Source: Calliopum simillimum
Lineage: Eukaryota; Arthropoda; Insecta; Diptera; Lauxaniidae
DNA length: 64,000 bases
NCBI GenBank assembly: GCA_951812925.1
Contig: OX638370.1
Location: 94,192,897-94,256,896 of the forward strand
Direction of reading: 5' to 3'
Part shown: one piece after another, positions 1 to 12,700 of the stretch
Position numbering within the stretch: position 1 is the first letter of the stretch
How the letters are laid out: each line of letters starts with the position of its first letter
Translations under genes and position numbers: made by a program
The notes under the pieces: generated by a model
The model's database searches: none
Told to the model about the DNA's origin: nothing
Seen by the model: only the letters and a program-made list of their open reading frames with translations

Positions 1-51
1 TCAAAAATGGTCGGAAATAGCTGAAAATAATCGAACAGCATCGAAAAGTAT

Positions 52-670
52 AACTAGTAAGGGTACCTATTACCTTTGGCTTGTTCAAAAATAAAATACC
101 CTACACTGTAGTATTTTGAAAATTTAGTTTGTACAGGAGGTCCTACACCCCATTAACCGAATTTAACTAGTTTTCGCTCAGATCTTGCACTAACTATTCC
201 AAAATCCTGTGCTAAATTTGGTTTCATTACCTCAAATAATACTTGCACTACAGAAGTACGTAAATTTGGCTTGTATGGTATATGCCACGCCCTCTTGTTC
301 GAGTTCACTTACTGTCCTTAGTGTTTGAGTGAAATTTGGTTGGATTATCTTAAATAACGCTTTCAGTAAAACATTTTGAAACTTTTGTTTATATGGGAGG
401 TACCACGCCCTCTTCACCGAAATCACCTTGTTTTTGCTCAGAGCTTGTGCTTACTTTCCCTGGTAATTGTGTGTATTTCGCTTGCGTTATCGCAAATCAT
501 GCACTCATACTATTTCGATTTGAATATATATTTTTTGGTATGAGCGGTAGGCTTGTCAGTGTATCAAATTTTATCGAACTATATTGCTTCGGTTTCTCGT
601 GAAAAATATTTCCACAGACAAATAGACACCCAGCCAGCCAGACGGACATGGCCATATCGACTTCCAGAAG
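52..670 (-). repeat. Dispersed repeat family A, copy 1 (truncated)
   Basis: Family A runs from TACCCTACACCC through a CGTTTGTAACGCAGAGAAGG block, a GACATGGCTATATCG block, and then several ~142-bp tandem monomers that each contain GGGCGTGGCACCTCCCATAT, to CAGTGTAGGGTATTT and CTTACTAGTTT. This copy is inverted and stops inside the GACATGGC block. No coding capacity. Confidence 0.65.
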
Positions 671-810
671 AAAAGGGACATTTTCTTCACCAAATTAGAA
701 ACCAAATTTTTTTAATTTTTGAAAAATACATATTATTTTGAATAAAATAACCCCCGATCACCGGAAAATTCCTAACATTGACTGAGTTCTGAGTTTAGAA
801 ATCGTAAAAT

Positions 811-1309
811 AAACTAGTAAGAGTGTTACCTTTGGCCTGGCTAAAAATAATATGCCCTACACTGCAGTATTTGAAAATTTGGCTTGTACGGGAGGTGCCA
901 CGCTTTCTTGACTGAATACACTTACTATAGTATTTGCTTAGATTTTGAACTAACTATTCCAAGTGTCTGCACAAAATTTGGTTTCATTGCCTTAAAAAAC
1001 GCTTTCAGTACAGCTTTTTGAAACTTTTGCTTATATGGGAGGTGTCACGCCTTCTAATTTTAATTGGTCTAGTTTTTGTTCAGGGTTTGCAATTAATGTT
1101 TTTAGTGTTTGGGTGAAATTTGGTTGTATTATCTTTAAAAACGCGGTATAACATTATGAAACTTTTGCTTATATGGGAGGTGCCACGCCCTCTAGTCCTT
1201 ATTCACTGACGCTGGTCGAGATTACATATATTTTTCTATACCTGCCACGCCTCCTTCTCTGCGTTACAAACGGAAGGACAAAGTAAATATACCCTGGGTG
1301 TAGGGTATA
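811..1309 (-). repeat. Dispersed repeat family A, copy 2
   Basis: An inverted copy with both ends (AAACTAGTAAG and CCTGGGTGTAGGGTATA) but without most of the middle (the GACATGGC block). Three monomers are left. It lies head-to-tail behind copy 1. Confidence 0.65.
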
Positions 1310-1889
1310 TTCTCAAAACTCAAATTTGTAAACATCGAAGTTCAAAGTTTGTCAATTTTTTTTCCAAAGGGGTAGGGGTTTCGTAAGAACATGTCTAAGC
1401 ACATAATTCTACATTAAACTGAAAACCGGTAATATTGAACATAACTCTTATTTTAAGCTGTACATACTACTAAATTTTGTTAGTGAAGATAAGATCTCTT
1501 TTCTTCTGGACGGTCACATGTATCGATTATTTAAAAAAAAGTTTCATTCAAATCTAATAATTGATTCAAGAGATCTAGGTAGGCAAAGGAAGTCAGTTCA
1601 GTCCCTATTTAATTGCCTTAATAACAACATATTTGATGCTTTGATTTTTATGAAATTCGGTATGCGCTCTTCCATATTCAGATGCCTGTTAGGTTGCTCG
1701 GCAGTTTCCATAATAATTATCGTTCAATGGTTCAATTTAGAAATCTGGGTATTGTACTTTTTATGGAACAAATGTGCTTAAGTTAATATATGAGCACATA
1801 AATATTGTGCCTAAAAAATGCTTCGTATTTTTCGCTGTCGCTTTTGAGTCACCAACTGCTTTTTATAGGAACTATTTTGTATCTTTTGA

Positions 1890-2060
1890 ACCATTATGCT
1901 TTCTAGATTTCGAGCAACCTGTTCTAACCGCAATACCAAACACTGGAGTGTTAGGATTCTGCTTGAGGAGTTGCTTCAACTTCTTCAATAATTTTGAGTC
2001 AAATTTTTTTTTTCGTAGAGCAGGCAGTCAGGGACTGATCCTTACCGGAGTTGAAAATAG
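1890..2060 (-). pseudogene. Tc1-like HTH relic
   Basis: On the minus strand this reads LLKKLKQLLKQNPNTPVFGI, close in wording to the HTH stretch of the DD37E copies (NQNPNTSERDM type, from the 58290-58330 region). Nothing of the catalytic domain follows. A short decayed fragment; the family call is tentative. Confidence 0.4.
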
Positions 2061-3055
2061 CCATTTGGACAGATATTTTCTGAAAATTTTAATTCTATCT
2101 CTGATCCCTCATCTCTCTAACATTCATAAGAACTCATATTCTTTCAGTTTTAACTTTTTTTTTTAAATAAATCTATTTTATTTCTTTGTTTTGTGTTGTA
2201 TGAGGGTCACATGCGATAAGCCTTTGTTAGTTGTGTTTACTATTAATAATAATATTTAAACAATTTTGGTGATTCAATTCTATAAAGCAACTTTAATATG
2301 AAAAATTTATTGTTAGTATAGACGGACGGACTGACCGCAGTTCTTCTGGATTCATGCATCCATGAACTCATCATTTTCGTTTCGCAATTTTCGCGCATGC
2401 TGACAGAGTGAAAGGTGTAAATATTAACGTTGTGGTCAGCAATTAAAATTGTGCTACATGACAGAACTTTAGTATTTTTTTTTGGCCAAAGCTAAAAATT
2501 GAGTGGCCAAGCAACGACCCCGTCCATACAGATATCTACCACACAGCCGGAAGTTGTCACTAATGCTTGGTTAACAAAGCGTGGAGAATTAAATATGTAC
2601 GTATGTTTGTATGTATGTAAATGTACGCAATGTAAACTGTTGCCAGCTCATAATTGCGTAGAGTGTTTGTCAATTTTTGTCATTTAAACAAGAGTTCTTT
2701 TGAGTTACACAGAACCCTGTTGGCACCGTCTGTTTTTGATGAAAGTGTTATACATTCAGTAAAATTTAATGCAATTTCACACTTAAGTATGTCATTATGG
2801 TGTAAACGTGAATATTGTGGCACTTACACAGTTCATAAGACTTCTATGAAAGCGATAAGATGCTTCTATTACCATTCTCATTCGCATATCTTTTTCAACA
2901 CAACATGTCCTTGTGCCATATCTTTACATAGTTGTGCGTCGCATACAGAGATTGACACAAAATGCCTAGGTTCAAATCGAGCTTCCAAATTTTCATTATT
3001 AAATTTAAAATTTTCCAATGAATATTTTATTTAGGTATCTACAAATATTTATAAT

Positions 3056-3209
3056 CAAGGATGAAATATCTATTTTGAGAATTGCATTTTATTTCGAATA
3101 AAATTGTATTTATTTTGTTTCAAAAGTTTTTTCCAAAAACTTCAAAATTGTACCAAAAATCGTACCTCAGTACAAAATTGTACCATGAAGGTACTAAATA
3201 TCATCCTTG
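3056..3209. mobile_element. Small inverted-repeat element (MITE-like)
   Basis: A 154-bp stretch that starts CAAGGATGAAAT and ends ATCATCCTTG, with palindromic GGTACAATTTTG type sequence inside. No clear target duplication. Confidence 0.35.
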
Positions 3210-3762
3210 ATCTGGAGATGTCTGTTGGGCGATATACGACAGATAAATACTAATGATTGAAGTTCGAATTTCCCATTGGGTAGTTAGTTGCTTCCAAATA
3301 CAATCGTATGTCATATCATAGCGCACACATTAAAATTTTGCTATCAAAAAGTTTTATCACTGTGAACTGAGATTGCGTAGTAATTATAATGTGGCCTTAA
3401 TAATAAGCTGACTGACTGACCATCGTCCCCATGTGGCATAGAATGGCAAAGTATAAAGGCATTGACATCATAAAAATCACCATTTTATGTATAAAAAAAA
3501 TAAATTAATTTGCCCTAAAAAGTTGCTCATTTGTAAAATTATGATTACGACATTGTTGTTTCGTCTCTTTTTTTTCTAAAGTAATCGATGGTAATCGGCA
3601 AATCATTAATAATTATTATAATCAGCATTATTTTCAAAGAAATTTTTAATTAATTTAATAATCATAAGCATATTTTTTTTAAGCCCATACCAATGAAAAG
3701 CATAAAAAGCAGATGCATTATAATTCCCAGCCTTAAATCAAATAATAAATTTTTAATGCTAA

Positions 3763-6700
3763 ATGTTACTTTCTATTTCATTTATAAAGGTTCTTTGTCT
3801 TGCGCTGATATTATATCCAAATTGGCCATTTATAGCAGCTTCTCCTGTAGCGCCAGCAGCAGCAGCACAGTCATCATCTGCATATGCCCAATCTTCGTTG
3901 ATTCAATCAAACGGTATTAGCACCAGAGATGCATCAGCAGCAGCCACTTTGGGATCGCTCTACCGTAAAAGCAGACAATCGAGATGCGTACGATGCTATG
4001 AAGACAGGTAAAATTCTCGTTCTCCAGGTTCCACATAGATGGTCAAAATTTCGAAAAATAAAGTAGGTGTTTTTACACTTTTAACGGTTGCAAATGTTCG
4101 AGTATGATTCTCTTCGCTCGTTTCAAAGGTCAAGAAAACCTCTTTGCCTAAAAAGATTTTCTCGTTTGATTTTAGAGTTCACCTTTTCTTGTGAAAATTT
4201 TTTTTTTATTATAAAGCGTCTCAGTAAACTAATGCAAAAATATCTTCGGTTCATCTTTTTGCAACGCAACAAAATGCAATCTCTCCGTAAAGGTTTGTTT
4301 AATATGTTTATGAAATCCCGAACGTTCTATCTCGTTTACAGTTTACATAAATACGCAACTATTTCCTGAAAATAATAGACAAAAAAATGTATTCAAGTCG
4401 TTGTTAATATGAGAAACCAATCTAATTTCTACATGCATTGTATGAAGAGTATATTTTTCTACAAACTTGTAAAAAATTTAAGTGCACCGAGGTGCCCCGG
4501 AGATGGTTATAAGGACTTTTCTGCAGTATTTCAGTCGCCATTTTGGATGCACCATTTTGTATTACAAAGTTCGCATTCTTATCTGCGACTCCAATATACT
4601 GACTTCTTGTTTATTAATGTAGTTTTGCAATAAGCCGTTCATCACTGTGGATCCGCCATTTTGTATCTCGAAAAATGTATTTCAGATTCGTTATAAACAA
4701 TATCAGAAACTCCGATATGGGTGATTCTTAGATAACTGTGCTTTTTCGAGTTGTAAAATTGGCAGATAATTTTTTTGGATTTTTGCAAGTTTCTTCATGC
4801 TATCTTGTGTAAACACACTCTTAAAACTCACCTTTTAAGTATATCAACTATAAGTGTGAATTTACGGCTTTGAGGTCGAAATTAAGAAATTTTGCTGCCA
4901 CGTTTGTGACTAAATTGCCACGTTTGTGACATTTTAGCCACAATATGGAAAAATTATGGTTTTGAAGAGTTTTGATGAAAGATATATTGCATATAATGAC
5001 AAATTTACACTTCAAGACTAATTTTGCAACAGTGTCATGTCTCCGGTGATCCATTTTTTTTATACCCTACCGCCCTAAAGATCAACTATGGTTTCCTGTC
5101 CTCTGTTTTTATAGTCGTTTATGGTGGATTAGGATCTCCTAATTACGAATCTGATCTTGACTTTTTTCTATTACATCAGTATCCTTAGTTATCCTTGCTC
5201 AAAATTGAAAAAATCACAGTTTTGACATCTACTTAACAAAAACAGCAACAAGTAAAATTAATTTTTGTCAATGGATTCAGACGGCCAAATTTATTAACAA
5301 CTAAACATAATTTACCGTTTTTCAATTGGATTCCTAGTTTCCGAGTTATAAGCCTTTAAAAAAAGGATATCTCTCAAGGTGCCGTGACATAATCCCCACG
5401 GACATAATCCCCATTCACGATATGGGGATTATGTCCGCAAGTTATTCGGACATAATCCCCATTTTTTCAATGGGGATTATGTCCGCAAGTATTTCGGACA
5501 TAATCCCCAGGAAAAAACGGACATAGTCCCCATAACGATATTTTGTTATTGACCACAGAAGCAGCTCAGGATTTACAACTCCCAAAAATTCCACAGTAAT
5601 TTTACATAAGGGTAGGGGTAAGTGGGCGGCCTGCGGCCGCAGCTCAGGATTTAAAACTCCCAAAAATCCAACACCGGCTTCGCGGCGGCCTTCGGCCGCG
5701 GATCAGTCTATAACATCCAACACTATATAAATTTTTTAAATGGATTATTGCAAAAATTTTGTGCAATCTTAATTAAATTTTTCGGACATAACCCCCATTG
5801 GGATTATGTCCGAAAAATTTGCGGACATAACCCCCATGGCCAAAATGGGGATTATGACCGAAAAATTTTCGGACATAATCCCCATTTACGAAATGGGGAT
5901 TATGTCCGTTGGGATTATGTCCGGTAACCATCTCTCAATAACACACAAAGGATTTTCTGGACCGAAAAATTAACAAAAATGGTAAGTTTTATTATTTTTA
6001 TCAAAAATATAATTTATCACAAAAATTTTAAGCCCTTGCAGACTAAAATCGGATGAAAAAATAAGGCTCTATTGTAGATTTAGTGAATGAACAGATGAAA
6101 TTTTGATTCTGTTAATTTGCAAAGCAATAGTTTAGTAGGATCATTTACTAAATCTAGCATAGAACTGTCATTTTTCATGCGATTATGGTCTGCAAGGTCT
6201 CGAAATTTTTGTAATTAAATATGTTATTGATAAAAATAATAAAACTTGATTTTTTGTAACTTTTCGGTCTCGAAAAATCCTTTGTGTGTTATCGAAAGAT
6301 ATCCTTACTTTAAACGCTTATAACTCGGAAGCTGCGAATCCCATTGAAAAACGGTAAATTATGTCTTGTTGACAATAAATTTGGCTGTCTGAATCCATTG
6401 ACAAAAATTAATTTTACTTGTTGTTGTTTTTGTTCTATAGCTTTAAGTAGATGTCAAAACAGTGATTTTTTCACTTTTGAGCAAGGATAACTCAGGATTC
6501 TGATGGTGTAGAAAAATTTTTGTATTAAAAACATAATTAATAGCCTTCAACTAAACATCTGTATACTCAATTTTATATGAAAATAGGTTTTTTTGCAAAC
6601 TGATAAAAAGTGCCACGTTTGTGACATTTTTGATGCGCCACGTTTGTGACATTTTTGTAGTTTATCGCTCATTGTAAGGCACGCTTTTGAGTTCAAGATT

Positions 6701-9700
6701 TTTCCGAAAGAATTTGGGGTTATGCATGCAAATCCTACAAAAAAATTTCTTTGCTAATGGTGCTTTTTTGCTCCAGGTACTCTATTTTTTGTGATTCGTT
6801 TCCCTCTTTCTTCCGTTTATTTGCTAAACGTTTCTCAGCTGCTTTTTGCAACTTTTTTTCCGGAGTGTTTACTCACAATATAAATGTACAACACTTATTT
6901 GGATCATGAAATAGTATAATACGTTGACAAGTGGGGACTAGCAATCGTGAAATAACATTTCCCACTTTACCCCATAAAAAATTTCCCACTTTACCCCCAT
7001 ACCACATTTTGCAAAAAATGTGAGCTTCATTCTTTCACTCTATGAATTACACGGAATCCTTTTGCATCATCAAAATTAAGACTACAAAGAATATTTTTGT
7101 GTACTTACAATCGGTTTATCTCCATAAAGAGTAAAAACATCGATGCTTGAAAATTTCAAAATGAAATTTCAAAACTTTACATGATTCCAGAGATCACAAT
7201 AATACGTATGCACGCATCGCTAAACCATAAAGATTTGCTTACGGTCATTGCAAGTACATGTCCGAAGCGCATGACAGCTATACTTTGCTAGTTTGCCCGA
7301 AAAGGGGCATTTCCCACTTTACCCCACTTCCCACTTTACCCCACTTTCCCCTATATAAAAATTAACCTGAAGTGGATTTAAAAACTCCAAAAACACTATG
7401 GTATTCTGTAGTTTATTTGCAAAAAATGGTAGATATGGTTCAATTTTTATTACAAATAAGAATTCATATTCCCATTAAAATTAAAAAAAGTCTGAATTTT
7501 GGCTTTGATTTACATATTAAAAAAAATTTTTGAGTCTTTTTTAGAAAATTTGCAAGAATTAAAAACAAGGAAAGTTATTATCAATGTAAATTTTGATGCT
7601 GAATCTCAACCCAGCCTCGAACTAATAGTTTTCTTTTTCTTGATTTTTGGGGTTATATAATAGAATAAGGAAATCCTTAGCCGTAAAACTTTATTTTTAT
7701 ACCCTACACCCAAGGACACACACTTTGTCCTTGTGTTTGTAACGCAGAGAAGGAGGCGTGGCAGGCATTGAAAGGCTTCACCATCTGAGTCGATATAGAT
7801 TAATTCCGTCTGTCTGTCTATCTGGCTGGGTGTGCGTGGAAATACATTTTTTGGGAAAACTGAGCAACGTAATTCAATGAAATTTAGTATTCTGCCGCCG
7901 TCGTGAAACCTAGCTCGGGAGATTGAAAATGAGCGAAATCGGTGAACGGACACGCCTGCCGCCCATACAAAAAATATATTCAAAATGCAATAATAAGAGC
8001 AGTATTTGCAATAATAGAAGTAAAATACTCATAAATACTAGGAATAGTAAGTACAAGCTCTTAGCAAAACTAATCGAATTCGGACAAAAGTTTCAAAATG
8101 TTATACTGAAAGCGTTTATTGAGATAACCCAACTAAATTGCAATCAAACACTCAGATTAATAAATGCGAGCTCTGAGAAAAAACTCGGCAAGCTCGGACA
8201 AGAGGGCGTGGCACCTCCCACATAAGCAAAAGTTTCAATATGATATACTGGAAGTGTTTTTTGAGATAATCCAACCAAATTTCACTAAAACACTAAGAAC
8301 ATTAATTGCATACTCTGAGCAAAAAATAGGCAAAGTAGGACTAGTGGTCGTGGCACCTTCCATATAAGCGAAAGTTTAAAAATGCTATACTGAAAAATTT
8401 TTTTAAGAAACCTATCCGAATTTTACTCACACACTCAGAACAGTAAATGCCAGCTACACGCAAAATCTAGGTAAGCTCGGAGACGAGGGCGTGGCACTTC
8501 CCATATAATTAATTTGTTCTTATACTCTTCTAGAAGTTACGGGGGAATAAAACAATTTATTTTAATAAAAACTTGTATGTACAAGAATATTGCATAGTAT
8601 TTATCAACTAAGTGTTTAATAATATACTTACTTGAAATGCAGTGCAGGGTATTTAGTTTTTGACCAGGCCAAAGATACCACCCTTACCAGTTTTTCTTCA
8701 AAACTCAGTTTAAATTATATCGATATATTTTTTATTTATATATTATATAACCTCAAATTATATAAAAAAAAGTAGTAAAAAAATCTCGGAAAACCAAACT
8801 TTTAGGTTAAGATTCAAAACCCGTGATATAGCAATCCTAAGGTCAGTTTCGGATTCAGGATTGAAATTTTCATTGAAAATTTGTTTTTTGTTTTTTTTGT
8901 TGCTAATACATATATTAAAATAATGAAAAATTAATTTTTTTTCTGCCTACTCAGTTTTTAGCTAATTTTTGTCACACCTTTTTTTTTTTTGATTCGGAAT
9001 GAATTTGAAGACCATTTTGTAATCAAAATTCGGTACTGAAAATCGATTAGCTCGTTGATTTAAAAAAAAAGTTTCTGTCTGAATAAATTTGCATAAAAAA
9101 ACAAAGTTCAAACGACCCGTGGTAAAAAAAAAATGCCATTAGCGATTAGTGATTTTCGTGACATTTGACCTTTATATATAAATATATCCACCTTCTTATA
9201 CTGTATTTGTGAGACTGAATTTCTCATCGTTCTTATCTTCAATTACAGATACAGCGATGATCGTGGTCGTGGCAGCAGTGGCAGTAGCAGCTACTACAGC
9301 CGCTCAGGCGATGACCGTGGAAATTGGTATTATCCAAGTGAACGTAGCAGCAGCTCTGATCGCTACGATGATCGCGGTTATCGTGGTAGTAGTGGTGGTG
9401 GTAGTGGTGGTGCTGGGGAACGAGACTACGACAGGTATTACTATTCCTACTACGGGTCTTACCGTGACAGGTATGATAACAATTTCAAAGAGATTTTTAT
9501 TATTGAAAAATCACAATTCTTTGGTTATCACAATCTGTAGATAGATGTACACAATGGGTATTTAAACTAAATCTGCACAAAGCAATTGATTTAGATAGCT
9601 TTCTTCACAAAAAATGTCACAAAAAGCTTTGTAGTTTACATGCAGTTAAAAAGAATATTTTTTTTTTGAACGCAATGGTACTATTCACACAACACCATTG

Positions 9701-12700
9701 TAGAAAACGTTCTTATAAATCAACCCAGCAAGCGTTTGGACAAGTTCGAAATTTCAGATTTTGACGTTATTAATAAAAACTTTTCAAGAAGATTATCTGA
9801 AATCAAATTCTGAAATTTCCTTGTCCTGTGTTTCCTAAAGGAAGCTTATTCTATAGAAATTTTAAAATTGCTTTCTAATTTCTTACATATATTAAACTCA
9901 TGTTAATACCAATATATTTTAAATTAAAAAAATTTTAGAGATGATCGTTATGCACCACGCTCTTATGATCGCTATGAAGGACGAGGTTATGATCGTTACG
10001 AAAGACCTGGCTCTGATCGCTATGACGATCGACGTGGTGGTAGTAGTAGTTACTCTGATCGCTATGACGATCGACGTGGTGGTAGTAGCAGTTACTATGA
10101 TCGCAGTGAAAGCCGTGGAACCGGTTATGACAACCGTGGACGCTATGGTGATTATAATCGTGGTGGAGGTGAATATGCGCAACTTTAAAACATACTAATG
10201 CTGAAACTAATTATTAATTGTGTTATTTTTACTCAGCAGACCGCTATTATGATCGTGCACGTGATAGCAGTAGTTCTGGTCGCTACGATGATCGGGACTC
10301 CTATGATAGATATTATCCAAGGTATGATTTTCGCAATTACCGTCCATGGGATGAAACATACAGGTAACGCAAAGAAACACAAATCTGATTTAATTACTTT
10401 ACTATAAAAAAGTTTAGATTTTAGATTTTATTTGCGCTTACTTATTGTTTTATCATCAGGATAAGTGAAAAAATTTAACTACTCTACAATAAAAACCTTA
10501 TCCGAGTTCTGAATATGTGATTATTATTCCCTGCAGTTCACATAATATGAATACGTAAATCAAATTTTTCCATTACATACATCTCAGTTTACAAGCTTTT
10601 TTGAAGAAATTTTGTAGTGTAGAACGTGAATACCATATAGATAGTTTTCTGGTATACTTGAGGAATGCTTCTACAGCTGAGTAACAACTAGCCTTAACTG
10701 ATAGTTTACTGGGAATCCCGAAGGTTCCAAAGATCACCCCAAAGCTTCATAGTTAAAACGAAGAATATTTTGGTATATGTACTCAGGCTTGACGAGAAGG
10801 GGGGGTAAAAGGGGATTACCCCCGGGCCCGGGGTTTTTGGAGGGCCCGGATTTAAGCAGAAATAAAGTCTTCATTAATAAAATTTAAAGTAGTTTTTTGC
10901 AACGGTCCCAACCGACGAACACGAAACAAGCACTTGCGAAAAAGCCCGGGCCCGCACATTTATTAATTTTTTTATACCCTACACCCAGGGTATATTCACT
11001 TTGTCCTTCCGTTTGTAACGCAGAGAAAGAGGCGTGGCAGATATAGAGAAGTATATATATTCCTGATCAGCGTCACCTTCTGAGTCGATATAGCCATGTC
11101 CGTCTGGCTGGGTGGCTGGCTGTGTGTTGAAATACACTTTTTGGGAAAACTGAGTAAGATAATTCAATGAAATTTGGTACTCTGCCTCCGTCATCAAAGT
11201 TAGCTCGGGGGATTGAAAATGAGCGAAATCGGTCAACGGACACGCCTACCGCCCATACAAAAAATATATTCAAAATGCAATTTCAGGAGTATTTTTCACG
11301 TTAATGCAACCAAAATACTCATAGATACTAAGAATTGAAAGCGCAAGCTCTGAGAAAAACTGAGAAAATTCGGACAATAGGGCGTGGCACCTCCCATATA
11401 AGCAAAAGCTTCAAAACGCTATACTGAAAGCGTTTTTTGAGATATTCGAACCAAATTTGACTCAGACACTAAGAATCATTGATGAAAGCTCTCAACAAAA
11501 ATTGGTTGAAATCGGAAAAGGGGGCGTGGCACCTCTCATATAAGCAAAACTTTCAAAATGCTATACTGAAAGAGTTTTTTGAGATAATCCAATTAAACTT
11601 CACTCAAATACTAAAGACTATAAATGCACGCTCTAAGCTAAAACTAGACGAACTCGGACAAGAGGGCGTGGCACCTCCCATATAAGCAAAAGTTTGAAAA
11701 CGCTATACTGAAACGTTTTTCACTCAGACACAAAAAACTATAAATGCAAGCTCTGAACAAAAACTGGATGAACTCGGACAAGAGGGCGTAGCACCTCCCA
11801 TATGAGCAAAATTTTAAAAATACTGCAGTGTAGGGTATTTAATGTTATTAGGCCAGGCCAAATTTTACACCCTTACTAGTTTTTATTTTTCAAACGAGAA
11901 AAAACAAAGATTATACATTGTCTGCTCACTTAAGCTTTTTGGGCAAATCTAATAAGTTTTCTTGTTTAACTTAACTAACTTCATTTTCATTCTAAACACT
12001 TCACTTATATGTGTACATTATTTTCCATATTTTTAATTTAAGAACAGAATTTTTTCCAAGTTCGTGCTTCTAAACCTTTGTGTGATTTACGGTTCCTCAC
12101 GGGCCTCTAAATTAAGGGCTTTTGTGGTTAGGTTCGGGTTCGAATAAAAATCGATTTCAAAGCCCGAGCCCATCGCTGGAAAGTAGAGCCTCGCGGGCCA
12201 TGAATATAACTCGAGCCATCTTTACTCTCAACTATAAAAAAATAAAACTTATAAAATTAATATCCTTTTACACGCTACATAACTTAAAAACTTCAAGGTA
12301 CCGAATCCTACCTTAAGAAAATATTATTTGTTGAAAGGAAAATAATACAAGACCATTTCATAGCTCATTTTGAAGGCAAAACTCGGTACTTTGAGACCAG
12401 ATCCATACCTTAAAAATTAGTATTTTTAATTAACTTTTTCTTTTTAATTAATTTACATTTAATTTCCTACAACATAAAATTTTCAGAACAAATATTTTGC
12501 CATTTGAAATTTACAAAAAATTAATTTCTAGTCAAAACAGCAACAAGTTGAATATTTGGACCGAGTTCTCCTAAGAATATAATGTTGACCTAGTTATTCT
12601 CTACAAAGGTTGATTTAATGACATCTCCGAAAAAAACCAATAGTCTCGAAGTTACGGACAGTTAAAATGATTTGCCTTTTTTAGCATATTTTTCAAGCAT

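Larger units (their letters stand above)
1310..3692. other. Noncoding AT-rich stretch
   Basis: Apart from the Tc1-like relic (1890-2060) and the small inverted repeat (3056-3209) I see nothing to support. It could hold the promoter and leader of gene A. Confidence 0.4.

Noticed and set aside
5378..5929. CRISPR-like array
   Set aside because: Repeats are in both orientations with irregular spacing, in a eukaryotic setting, and have a target duplication.
7606..8367. Frames of 67-125 codons
   Set aside because: They lie in dispersed repeat family A, whose copies do not keep the frames open.
9209..9544. 111-codon Val/Ala/Ile-rich frame
   Set aside because: It is the wrong register of gene A exon 2: the repeated GAT CGC TAC codons read as ATC GCT ACG. 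It ignores the splice sites that link the exons in phase.
9919..10198. Thr/Ile-rich minus-strand and Val/Met-rich plus-strand frames
   Set aside because: Shadows of the repeat-coding exon 3 of gene A.
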